Of a DNA stretch of 12,222 nt, positions 1 through 8,310 are shown in pieces. Numbering within the stretch: the first letter of the stretch is position 1; each line of letters opens with the position of its first letter. The DNA is from Pelagophyceae sp. CCMP2097 (taxonomy: Eukaryota; Sar; Pelagophyceae), in contig MU657222.1 of assembly GCA_026770575.1 (NCBI GenBank), positions 283,047 to 295,268 on the forward strand. Direction: 5' to 3'. The translations under genes and the position numbers were made by a program. The notes under the pieces were generated by a model. That model searched no databases, had not been told where the DNA came from, and was given only the letters and a program-made list of their open reading frames with translations.

Positions 1-670
1 GGGCGCCTTCGTCAAAAGGTCGATGGCGCCCGGCTCGTCCGCGACCCGGATCCAGAGCGCCGCCGCGACGTCATTGAAGCCTCCAACAGACGCGGCGAGC
101 TTGATGCCGCCGTCGGCCGTGTCCATCTCGGCGCGAAGCGTCAGCGGCAGCAGCGCCGAGCCGACGACCCGGAGCTCCTTGTGGCTCGACGCACCGGCGG
201 AGAAGAGGATGCCGTCCCGAGCCGCCGCCGTGAGCGGCCGCACGCAGGCCGAGGACTTGGGGTCCGCGAGCTCGGCTAGCGTCAGGCCCGACGTCGAAGC
301 GTTTGCGCCGTGCGGCGCCCACAGCGCCACGAGCTCGCCGAGCACGACCGTCGGGATCTTCTCGACGAGGAGGAGGACCGCAACATAGTCGGAGGCCTTG
401 ACAACAGTCGCACTCCGCCTCGCGCGAGCCCGTGCGCTTGTACTTGTGCACGAGTTCGCCGTCCTCGATCTGCATTGCACAGCCGACGGGCACGAACGCG
501 AGGCCCTTGGCCGCGTGCCACGCCGCGTCGACGTCGCACGCGCTCGGTCGCTCGAGGTCGTCGTCCTCCTCCTCACAGTCCATCGACTCTCTAGCGGCCT
601 CCAGACGCGGCCGCATCAGGTCGCTGCGGCTCGGCGCGCCTTCCACGTCTCGCGCGCGCCTCTGGGCCAT
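1..670 (-). CDS. Unrecognised protein gene, 5' part, with one frame change; runs off the left edge
   Basis: I do not recognise this protein. The first segment reads from an ATG at 670-668 to about 405 and starts with a basic stretch, then an acidic run (CEEEDDDLE) and ordinary mixed sequence such as GLAFVPVGCAMQIEDGELVH. Near 420-400 the frame changes by one base, and a different minus-strand frame is then open without stops to position 1, reading like a folded protein (for example DYVAVLLLVEKIPTVVLGEL and GGIKLAASVGGFNDVAAALW). Both segments have strong G/C third-position use. The change could be a one-base indel, a sequencing error or an intron; I see no convincing GT-AG intron of normal length across the switch. 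A GTG at 700 is in frame upstream, but the ATG at 670 is the better start. No membrane segment or signal peptide is obvious. Confidence that this is coding is moderate; the function is unknown. Confidence 0.5.
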
Positions 671-1931
671 CAGCGCACGGCGTTTGAGGACCACCCCCAC
701 TACACCACCCCCTCTTAAGATCTTGAGTGCCCCGGACGAGCGGCCCGCTGAAATCGGCCTATCATAGGTCTAATAAAATCCTGCACCCCTCCTGGCATGC
801 ACTCCCCTTCAATATTGTTCCTCCGATCGGCCGGGTCGAGGTCGGGTGTCGGTCGACTTGCCTCCTCCGCGGGCTCCTCGGTCCTCGAGGTCCACATTCC
901 CGGGAACACACGGGCCCCGCGCGCCGGCCGCTCGGGCCAAGGCTGGCATTTTCCATGGCGATCACGACGGTAATTCCTACATTCATTTTCGATGCCCGGC
1001 CATTTCGATCTACCTGCGCCACGGACCGTCGCAGGAGAAGACGCGGCTCTGCGACGACGCGCTGCTGCAGTCGTTGCGCGTCACGGTACCCGTGCGGCGC
1101 GGAGTCCGCCTTCCTCGCGTGCAACTCTGTCGGAACAGGCCATCGCCGCCCGTCGGGACCGCCTCGTCGAATCTCAAAGAGGCATCATCTCCTCCTCGCA
1201 GGCGCAGCCAGCGCACCCTCGACGCCGGAGCCATATCGCGTGCGTGACGCATCCCCACAAGATCGCTCGCGTCGACGGCGCGTCTACTAGGCGGTACCGA
1301 AAAAGACTCGAGATTTTCTACCCAAACAGTCAGTCTTCGACTTGCGCGGATGCGGCGGTGCGGCCGCCACGGCCCTCGACTCGAGCGGGGGATCCGTCAC
1401 GGCGGATACGCCAATCGCCGTTGGAGGGGCCCCGCCGCCCGCAGCCGACATAGCCGCCGCCCGCCGACGACAGCATTCCGACGCCGCGCCTCGCAGCGCG
1501 CCGCAACGCTGCATTTGGGCTCGCCGCCATGTACATCCGGCAGCGTCCGCGCGTCGCGTTTGCGCACCGATCATCCTAAAAACCTCTTCAAATGTAGCTG
1601 CGGCATCGTCGCGTGCGCACGCACCTCCTGGGCGCCTCGTCGTGCCTCGAAGCACGCCTCGAAGCGACGCGCGCTTCGTAGGCTCGAGCTCCCGCACGGC
1701 GGCCGGCTGTACATGTCAGCCTCTGTGCAGTCTACGCCTGCGCGCACGCCACCGGGCGCCTCTAGGTGCGTCTTCGGCGCGGGGCTCGGCGCGGCGCTGG
1801 GCTACGCGGGAACCGCGCTGCGAGGCCACTACCGCGGCAGCCGAGCGCCGCCGCCCGCCGCACCGTCGCCCGCCGCACCGTCCGGCGCCGGCCCGTGGCG
1901 CTGTCGGAGTCGGCCCGAGCCGGCCGCCGTG

Positions 1932-1973
1932 CAAGTGTTGTAAGAAGCCGCGCGAGTGTTGTAAGGAGTCGTC
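1932..1973. repeat. Two degenerate 21-bp tandem units
   Basis: The core agtgttgtaag occurs at 1934 and again at 1955, giving a period of 21 bp, with partial similarity in the rest of the unit. Just downstream, the motif agtcgtccctcgac and a close variant also recur. This looks like ordinary local slippage in non-coding DNA. Confidence 0.5.
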
Positions 1974-2253
1974 CCTATATGTACGACGTCGTCCCTCGAC
2001 TCCAGCTCCTCTGCGTTCAAAGTCGTCCCTCGACGCCGACCCGCCCAAGCCGATTCGGCCGGTGTTCAAGTCGCCGCCTTGGTCGTCGACCTCGGGTGCC
2101 GCCCGACAGCTCCCCGAACGGTCCGTCGCGGTCGCGGTCCCCATCGGAGACACAGCCTCGCCAAGTGTTCGGCCTCCGACACCCGAGGCCGCGAGCCGCA
2201 CACACTGTTTCTGTCACAGGCCGAAAAAGGAGACAAGAGCTCCAGCTTCTTGG

Positions 2254-2290
2254 GCCCGGGCTCGCCCGGGCTTCTAGGGTTTCTAACCCT
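2254..2290. repeat. Cluster of short palindromes
   Basis: The 8-bp palindrome gcccgggc occurs twice (2254-2261 and 2264-2271). It is followed by a perfect 6-bp stem with a 3-base loop, agggtt-tct-aaccct (2276-2290). In RNA these could form small hairpins. No poly-T tract or gene end fixes a function. Confidence 0.5.
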
Positions 2291-2354
2291 GAGCAACCTC
2301 GACGTCGACGTGCCGCGCCTGGACCCACCCTGCCGCGGCACGGGTATGCTGCTG

Positions 2355-2443
2355 AGATAGCGCGTGGAGCGGGACTCTTGGTGACATACTCTTCCTCGAC
2401 ACGTTCATAATGGCCGCGTTCTAAGATAGCGCGTGGAGCGGGA
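2355..2443. repeat. 20-bp exact direct repeat, 69 bp apart
   Basis: The sequence agatagcgcgtggagcggga is present at 2355-2374 and at 2424-2443. Weaker similarity continues downstream of each copy (cgacacgtt versus ggacacgtt), suggesting one and a half units of a 69-bp tandem repeat. It lies exactly where the GC-rich left flank gives way to the more AT-balanced DNA that holds element A. Confidence 0.7.
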
Positions 2444-3211
2444 TTCTCGTGCTGGACACGTTTTCAAACAAAACAAAAATTCACACCTTTTTTTAGTCTC
2501 GCAGACAATCTACTTTAGCGCCGGAAGCCAAAGTGCCAGAGCAGAGGACCGGACCCAATTCTGGGCCATTCAAAATCGGTCTCCACGCTCTGCTTGAGCA
2601 CCGACACGCCAACTAGCGCCATCGCACGCCGCAGGGCGCTCCGACAGACAAAGAACGAAGGGCCAAAGTTATTAGCGGCCATTACCTCAGCGAGGAGACG
2701 CCCCGGGAAACTGGCGTCGCGCGCTCCAAGGCGTGACCAAGGGCCTTCCGGCCTGGAAGCCTGACTTCGTTTCGAGGTTTATTGACATAGACCCCCCTCC
2801 GGTGTAAAGCCCCACCCAGGGTGGATTATAAGCAACCTCGAGCAACTCAGAGGCCGGTTGGATAAACTGGTCCGTTCGTTTAAGAAACTGGCCGAGCAGT
2901 TTCCACCGGACCTGTGGCGGTTTCCAACGGATAAAGGCGTCGCGGCTCCGACGCTACGAACGTTTAAGATAGCGTTTTTTTTAGAATGTTGGCAGTTGCA
3001 ACGATCCAGGGCCTTTCGCCATTGCGCGCCACTGGGGCCCCTCCGAGCGTGTTTGGGGGCTTATAGCTTTACGGCATCTCGCCGTTTCTATTTCCGCCGA
3101 GGAATTTCTTTCCCTTACGGAAGTTTCCGTTTTCGAAGGAACCCTAACCGTGGATCCTCACGGACATTTAGCCAACGGACCGATCCTTTCCGGGATGTCC
3201 GTCCCATTCTA
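2444..3211 (+). other. Gene-free leader region of element A, probable 5' LTR body
   Basis: This stretch lies between the composition change near 2440 and the 38-bp repeat that precedes the primer binding site, which is where a 5' LTR is expected. It begins with A- and T-rich runs. It contains a perfect 13-bp inverted repeat (ccaccc-a-gggtgg, 2812-2824), followed at once by a TATA-like attataag (2825-2832), and a second inverted repeat, cggacat/atgtccg (3161-3167 and 3195-3201). A frame is open from 2858, but only its part from 3299 looks like protein. No matching LTR body is found at the other end of the element, so the left boundary is unknown. Confidence 0.4.
2825..2832 (+). promoter_or_regulatory. 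TATA-like motif in the putative 5' LTR
   Basis: The octamer attataag directly follows a perfect 13-bp inverted repeat. Its position about 470 bp ahead of the gag start fits an LTR promoter, but this is inference from a short motif. Confidence 0.25.
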
Positions 3212-3249
3212 ACTCGCCTAATATCTAATCAAGCCAGTGGCTATCTCTG
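3212..3249 (+). repeat. 38-bp repeat, copy 1: right end of the 5' LTR of element A
   Basis: This block starts actcgcctaatatc and ends gtggctatctctg, and is identical to 9103-9140. It is followed at once by a primer-binding-site-like sequence, which is why I read it as the LTR terminus. It lacks the usual terminal CA. It contains the short inverted repeat agcca-g-tggct. With a 2-bp indel, similarity extends a few bases left of the block (cattc in both copies). Confidence 0.65.
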
Positions 3250-3259
3250 GTTATGGGTC
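3249..3259 (+). promoter_or_regulatory. Primer binding site of the half-tRNA initiator-Met type
   Basis: The sequence ggttatgggtc is complementary, with one G-U pair, to the anticodon-loop region of eukaryotic initiator tRNA-Met (GGCCCAUAACC). Drosophila copia and yeast Ty5 are primed by a fragment of this tRNA cut in the anticodon loop, not by its 3' CCA end. The site lies directly at the end of the 38-bp LTR tail, as expected. The exact host tRNA sequence is unknown, so pairing beyond these 11 bases cannot be judged. Confidence 0.6.
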
Positions 3260-3269
3260 TATCATTACC

Positions 3270-3287
3270 ACTGCTCTGATACGCAGT
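3270..3287 (+). other. Small hairpin in the gag leader
   Basis: A perfect 5-bp stem, actgc and gcagt, encloses the 8-base loop tctgatac. It lies between the primer binding site and the gag start at 3299. Leader hairpins in retroelements can act in dimerisation or packaging, but nothing here shows that. Confidence 0.35.
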
Positions 3288-3298
3288 ACTTTGCATCG

Positions 3299-4040
3299 AT
3301 GGCGACGCCGCCATCATTCGATCAGACACCTTTGCCGCCGCTCCCGCCGAGCCCGCTGCAGACGCCGCGCAAACTTGAATTTGGCCGCCTGTCGAAGTAC
3401 AATTGTATGACACGCTCGAGAAGAACTTTCAGCGCGTGGTGTCGGCCGTTAACCCCTTCGACCCTAGCGGCGACGTGGACAGAGACGCACGCGACTTAGC
3501 GCGCCTATTGCAGGACATTGCCGACAACACTTCCGCATTCGCTGACGAAATGGGCCACTTCCGTTTTGTAGCTTCGGACTCGGGCGCATCGCAGCTACTT
3601 ATGCGAGTTCTACGCCAAGTGATGAAGGGTGCCGCGCGCCACGCCGTCGACGCCGCAACAGATGCGCCGACGGCCCTCGCGGAGCTCAACATGCGCTACA
3701 AGGGAGAAGTGCCTTCCAAGAAGCTCTACAACCTCAACGTCTCGAACTTCAAGTCGCACCACGACCTGCACTCCGAGCACATTTACCTCATCGGCATCGC
3801 GCTACCGTCTGCCTGACGACGCGCGCAGCACTTTTGTCGACGCAATTTCGACGGAAAGGGCTGGTTCAGCGTACAAGTCTCTGCATCTTCGCTGGACGCT
3901 CGACAAGACGATTCTGCTGATCAATCTTTACCGCGAGCTCGACGTGTTTTGCCGGACGTCGGGCATTTTGTCGACGGCTTCTCCGCCAGCGGGTGTAAAA
4001 GCCGTCGCAGCTCAAAACGAGCCAGCGTCGGCGGTCCAGG
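3299..4040 (+). pseudogene. gag: Element A gag, broken by frame switches
   Basis: The first ATG after the primer binding site (3299) opens a proline-rich start (MATPPSFDQTPLPPLPPSPL). The coherent sequence leaves this frame between 3379 and 3405 and continues in the next frame as LYDTLEKNFQRVVSAVNPFD to a stop at 3814-3816. Before that stop it switches back near 3800 and goes on as LPDDARSTFVDAISTERAGS and TLDKTILLINLYRELDVFCR. A third switch, between about 3999 and 4056, joins it to the zinc-knuckle frame. Gag should form the virus-like particle in the cytoplasm. The helical, charged character and position just ahead of the knuckles support gag, although I recognise no family motif in it. 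Two switches look like mutational indels; the third could be a remnant of programmed gag-pol frameshifting, because Ty1-like elements use +1 shifts. Confidence 0.65.
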
Positions 4041-4605
4041 TACACGATTTACCTTTTTTGCTCTGCGTGCGGCGGCGTGGGACACAAGGAGCTGCCTTGG
4101 TGCGGCCGACCCGCTTGCCCATCGTTATCCAGCGACGTCGCTTTATTATGTTCGTTTTGCAAGCAGATTGGCCACCGATCCATGAATTGTCGCATTCAGC
4201 AGCGGCTCGGCGTCGAGGGCTCAACGGCTGGAAACTCGCGCATCTCCCTACGAGACGCCGAGAAAATGGTTCAGTATGCGTCACAATCTTTTCGACCTCA
4301 GCCGCGGGATCCGAACCGAGACTCGCGACAGCCGCGGGACTCGAACAGGGACTCGCGACCACCACGGGACATGAACAGGTCTGGGGGCAGAGGGTTCCAC
4401 AACACTGCTAAGGCGAACGTCGCAACGACGTATACTGTCGGCGCGGCAGCGTCGGCGCCGTCTTCTTTAGAGTCGTCGCAGGCGCTGCATTTGCAGCCAT
4501 CAGGTTACGGGCGTTCGTGGGTGACGAAGGCAGTGTTTGAGGTGTCGTCTATCGACGGCGGGGTTTTAACGTCAAAAGACGGCTCTGCGTCCGACGTCGA
4601 CGATC

Positions 4606-4816
4606 TTGCGGACGGCTCCGACGGACTTTCCGACGGTCTTTCCGACGGCCTTACGGACTTCTCCGACGGCCGTGCGGACGATCCGACGGACTTTACGACG
4701 GCTCTGACGACCGTGCAGACGGTTCTTCCGACGGCCTTTCCGACGGCCTTGCGGACGACTTTGACGGCCGTGCAGACGGCCTTTACGACGGCCGTGCCGG
4801 CGACCTTCGACGGCGA
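4606..4816 (+). repeat. Degenerate Asp-Gly-coding array with an internal frame slip
   Basis: Many copies of a short unit around tccgacggcctt (12 bp, with 9- and 15-bp variants) lie between the first and second VLTSK units. In the pol frame the first part reads as Asp-Gly-rich sequence (SDGLSDGLSDGLTDFSDGR). From about 4680 to about 4806 the pol frame reads instead as TTALTTVQTVLPTAF-like sequence, while the neighbouring frame there carries on the Asp-Gly pattern. This indicates two compensating indels inside the array. Confidence 0.8.
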
Positions 4817-4860
4817 AGTTTTAACGTCAAAAGACGGCTCTGCGTTAGACGCCGGAGTTT

Positions 4861-5100
4861 TAACGTCAAAAGGCGGCTCTGCGACGGTATCGTCGGTCGA
4901 CGGCGGAGGTTTAACGTCGAAAGGCGGCTCTGCGTCGGACATTGTTTCGACTGAGGTGTCGTATATCGACGGCGGAGTTTTAACGGCAAAAGGCGGCTCT
5001 GCGACGGTATCGTCGGTCGACGGCGGAGGTTTAACGTCGAAAGGCGGCACTGCGTCGGACATTGTTTCGACTGAGGTGTCGTATATCGACGGCGGAGTTT
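4861..5100 (+). repeat. Two 120-bp tandem units, 118 of 120 bases identical
   Basis: Positions 4861-4980 and 4981-5100 differ at only two bases (g/t in taacgtc versus taacggc, and t/a in ggcggctc versus ggcggcac). The unit encodes exactly 40 codons and contains two of the VLTSK-type motifs. A third partial unit begins at 5101. The high identity indicates a recent duplication compared with the decay of the rest of the element. Confidence 0.95.
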
Positions 5101-7691
5101 TAAAGTCAAAAGGCGGCTCTGCTTCCGACGTCGGAGTTTTAACGTCAAAAGGCGGCTCTGCGACGGTATCGTCGGTCGACGGCGGAGTTTTAACGTCGAA
5201 GGGCGGCTCTGCGTCGAACATTGCTTCGACTGAAATCACTGCGGGGAAATCCGAGTCTAGCTGGTTTTCAAGCTTTGGGCGCCGCTCATGGGCTACGACA
5301 GCACTAAAAACTGCGATGTCTTTATTCGGCTGCGCCTTCACGGTCACGTCCACATGCAGTATAGGACCAGGCATTGGCCCGTCTTTTGAAGATGCGGCTG
5401 CGATTGCACGCGTAGCACAAGAAGTCGGAGATGAAGCCGAGTTATGGACAGTCGACTCTGCTGCAGACTTTCATATTCGGCCAGAGCCTAGTAAAATGGT
5501 CGAATCGAAACAGTACCACGACCGCAAAGCGTATTTTCCGGCAAAGTTTGCCGTAGCTGACGACACTGCTCACACGGTTTTAGAAATTCGCACGGAATTT
5601 GCTTCGGTGGATACATTAAACGGAGCGGTTGACATCGACATAACATACTGTATCGTGCCAAACATTCGGCACAAACTGTTGGCAGTGGCACAGCTCGAGG
5701 AACAGGGTGTATCTATTCACTCCGGTTTGGATGCACACCTGCGTATGCCGGATGGAAAATGCGTACCTTTACTTCGCGTCGGACGGGCGTATGTGCTAAA
5801 GGTTCAGCGTCGGAGATCGCAGCCGGTTTTAACACCGGCAATCGATTTGAATCTGGACCGGGCGATACCCACATCGCGATTACCACTTGTTTTGTCGGCA
5901 GCTGCGACTATTTCGCTTGTCATTTCAAATGCACTGGGCTCCTTTACGCCGATTACGGCGCCGGGGGCGGTGTCAGGGGACGCGGCGTCTGCTAACAGCG
6001 CCGTCCGAATGTGGTCGGTTATGCCATTTGCACATGCCGGTGCACCGCTTCTGATGACAGGGTTAAAACTGAACGAGCACCGATCACACCTTATATTTGG
6101 ACACGCGCCGGATAAGCGCTTCGATAGCTGCCTATTGCGGCTCGGTCTACCGGCAGTGGAACATGACATCGAAGACGGACCGTGGCAGTGCTGCACACTC
6201 GGCCGAATGAAGTACAAGCCGACTTTTGCGTCCTCGCATACGACGAGGAACCGCCCGCCGGGCACGGTCGTCGAGTTTGATCTTCAGGGGCCGTTTGCGT
6301 ACACAACCATGGGAAACGCAAGGTATGCCGGTGACTTTGTTTTTCGTAATCCGCCCGCGGTTTACTCGGTACTTCTTGCGTCAAAAGCGGATGCGGCCTA
6401 CGAAGTCGCGGCGTTTACGGCGCACGCGCGCATGATGGGTTTTCCCGTTAGCATGATTCGTACGGACATGGCTCCGGACCTTATTGGGAGCAAGTTTGTA
6501 GAGGCTGCGGCACGCGTCGGTCTCGCATCCGAATTTCTCTCGCCCGAGAAGCACATGACGGGAGAGTCTGGACACTTACGCATAGCTGACCTCATGCGGC
6601 CCAACAACACACTCGTAGATGGCACTCTCAGTGCATCTTTCTGGGGTTATTCCTACCTTTATGCAACGGCGCAGATAAATTTGACGGGTGGATACCTACG
6701 TGCAATGGGGCAGGGGGGACAGGACTGTAGCGCGTTTGCACCATACGGCAGCATTATTGCGTACCGTGTTACGGAAAACAAGATGTTCAATCGCGCCCAC
6801 CTCGGCATTTATCTCGGCGCCTGTACGCCGGCTGGCCCGGGCGCTGTGTACGTCGTACCACTTCCGGAAAAGGGCAAGATCCAGAGCGATCTTCGTCTTG
6901 TGAGGACGTCGCCCTCGGTGTGTTTTATAGCCGCTCCCGGGAAGCACGTCGATAAAATCACCATCGAGACAGCGCTACGAGACGTGTCGAGAGCAGAAAT
7001 CGAGGTGCCCTTCCAAAGCGGCCTCTTCGTGGCAGATTCTACGCCGATCCCTCTTCTCGACGAGGCCCACGGCATTATGGGCTCGTTCTCTGTGCAAGGC
7101 GTTAAGGACACAGCTGTGATGTCCACAAAAGCTTGGTGCTCTCGTGCTCCATCTGTCGTTTGTATGACGTTGGCAATGCTTCCGGAAGAGGCACATCTCG
7201 ACGCCGAGATGATGCCAAGTGCTTTGGTCGTGCCTGCAGACTCTAGTGATCCCAAGGACTTAAAGGAGGCGTTGTCGGGACCGGACGGCGACGCTTGGTT
7301 TCAGGCGTGCGACAAGGAGTACACTGCTCTGCTGAAGACATACGGCGCGCTCGAGGTCGTCAGACGATGCGACGTGGATCCATTGGCAAAGGTTCATCGC
7401 ATGGTCGTCACTTTTAAGGCGCGCCGAGATGGCCGGAAAAAGGTCCGTACCTCGGTCGATGGTTCGACTATAGTGGCAAGCGACCTAGCATTATGCTCCG
7501 CAGTGGAGCAGGAGGGTCTACTCGTCGCGGATACGACACCGCGCTATGCTTCGCCTGCGGCGGATTTGAACTGTGTGTTCCTTTTCATTATGCTTACGGT
7601 CGCTTTTGGGCACACGGCGCCGGGCTGTAGCGCCTGCGGTGATTCGGTGTCAGCTTATTTACAGGGCGATGCGCTAGAGCAGTCAATGTGA

Positions 7692-8310
7692 GTCCTGATG
7701 CGTCCTGCTTTTGGGTTCTCGAGATATCTTGACCGCAAATTTCACGGCAAGCCGCCTTTTCAGGCTCATGACGTATTCTTCAACGTTATTAAGCCGGTTT
7801 ATGGACAACCCCATATCAGGTAGGTGGTGGTTCGAGACATTTGTTCCGTTTCTCACGAAGGAACTTGGTTTTGTGCAGGCGGATTATCATCCGTGCTTTC
7901 TTTATCGCTCCGAGGTTGATGCCAAGCCGACTATATTGCTTTCAATCGTCGACGACTGTCCGATCTCTGGTGCTGCGCACCATGTTCAGGCTGTGCGCGA
8001 ACGGCTGTCGGCGCGTTCTGACATGACATGGCAAGACACGATTTCGGACATTGCTGCGATCGAAGTTTCTTACTCGGAGGACGGCTCTATTTCACTCAGT
8101 CAGGGACGGGCTCTGGATTCGTTTCTTAAATCGGTCGGTTATAATGAAGTTACGGTCATCCCGGAGACTCCACTTCCCGCAAAATGGTCGGTTGATCCGG
8201 ACGCAGCTTATCCTATTTCGGCCGGCGGCTCTCCTCCACGGCCTTTGGACCCACTGAAGACACTTGGATCTCTTCAGTATTTGCGCGCATGCTTTCCACA
8301 GGTTGCATAG
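7692..8310 (+). pseudogene. pol: Element A reverse transcriptase, central and C-terminal part
   Basis: Just after the TGA the same frame continues with recognisable copia polymerase sequence (LMRPAFGFSRYL; FNVIKPVYGQPH) to a TAG at 7818-7820. Near 7815 the coherent sequence moves to the next frame as SGRWWFETFVPFLTKELGFV, then DYHPCFLY. The catalytic pair of the polymerase box is present as SIVDDC (Asp codons 7951 and 7954), but the Tyr usual before VDD is Ile. The segment ends GSLQYLRACFPQVA, then TAG at 8308-8310, at a point where copia proteins normally continue into the RNase H connection. The product would have copied the element RNA into cDNA inside the particle. The two stops and the frame switch mean that no full polymerase can be made from this copy. 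Confidence 0.8.

Larger units (their letters stand above)
671..2440. other. GC-rich, low-complexity stretch without a convincing gene
   Basis: Several frames stay open here on both strands, but the translations are dominated by Arg, Ala, Pro and Ser, as expected when GC-rich DNA has few stop codons. No conserved motif is visible. The part just right of 670 would be the promoter and 5' leader of the minus-strand gene. Short local repeats occur, including a 13-bp direct repeat (1854-1866 and 1869-1881) and a degenerate 21-bp tandem pair (1932-1973). A short frame from an ATG at 1713 to 1943 with a Gly/Ala-rich stretch is possible, but unsupported. Confidence 0.5.
4562..5214 (+). repeat. Coding minisatellite between zinc knuckle and protease of element A
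   Basis: Nine copies of a unit reading close to GGVLTSKGGSA occur in the pol frame, each encoded by about 27-33 bp around gttttaacgtcaaaaggcgg. They start near 4562, 4817, 4856, 4909, 4976, 5029, 5096, 5135 and 5188. Spacers between units are themselves repeated (ATVSSVDGG; ASDIVSTEVSYIDGG). Every unit is a multiple of three in phase, so the frame stays open. The minus strand is open across it as well, but only as a mirror of the repeat. It probably forms a flexible, disordered linker. Confidence 0.9.
4041..7691 (+). pseudogene. pol: Element A gag-pol frame: zinc knuckles, repeat linker, protease, integrase, start of reverse transcriptase
   Basis: Open to a TGA at 7689-7691; an in-frame GTG lies at 4077. 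In order: a knuckle CX2CX4HX5C (Cys codons 4059, 4068, 4101; His 4083); a canonical CX2CX4HX4C (4149, 4158, 4173, 4188); an Arg/Asp/Ser stretch; a repeat linker (4562-5214); protease with WTVDSAADFH (Asp at 5454), where DSG is usual; a pre-integrase finger with HX4H at 6087 and 6102 but Trp (6183) where its first Cys belongs; integrase with FDLQGPF (Asp 6279) and IRTD (Asp 6465), but Gly (6570) aligned with the catalytic Glu; the copia integrase tail around AYRVTENKMFNRAHLGIYLG; then the reverse transcriptase N-terminus (KEALSGPDGDAWFQA) up to its motif A, DSVSAYLQG (Asp 7641). The stop falls inside the polymerase domain, so this is a lesion and not a natural end. The family call is firm; activity is very unlikely. 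Confidence 0.85.

Noticed and set aside
1713..1943. Short frame with a Gly/Ala-rich stretch (GAGLGAALGYAG)
   Set aside because: It is only about 76 codons, most of it Pro/Ala/Arg filler; there is no homology or context to support a gene.
1342..2277. A 311-codon plus-strand frame in the GC-rich left flank
   Set aside because: The translation is Arg/Ala/Pro/Ser low complexity with no motif; stops are rare by composition in several overlapping frames.
2276..2290. agggttt/aaccct as telomere-type repeat
   Set aside because: It is a single short inverted pair, not an array.
3156..3161. Hexamer cctcac (3156-3161), whose ctcac matches the bases after the 38-bp copy 2, as a target-site duplication
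   Set aside because: A five-base match is expected by chance and would imply an LTR of only 88 bp without normal ends.
3212..3249. Resemblance of the reverse strand of the 38-bp block to a dinoflagellate spliced leader (TAGCCA..TGGCT)
   Set aside because: The similarity comes mainly from a short inverted repeat and needs gaps; no full match to the conserved leader.
2858..3298. Upstream extension of the first gag frame
   Set aside because: It runs through the LTR tail and primer binding site; sequence before the ATG at 3299 does not look like protein and is best read as leader.
4505..5374. A 289-codon minus-strand frame
   Set aside because: It is the reverse reading of the in-phase minisatellite, which stays open on both strands.
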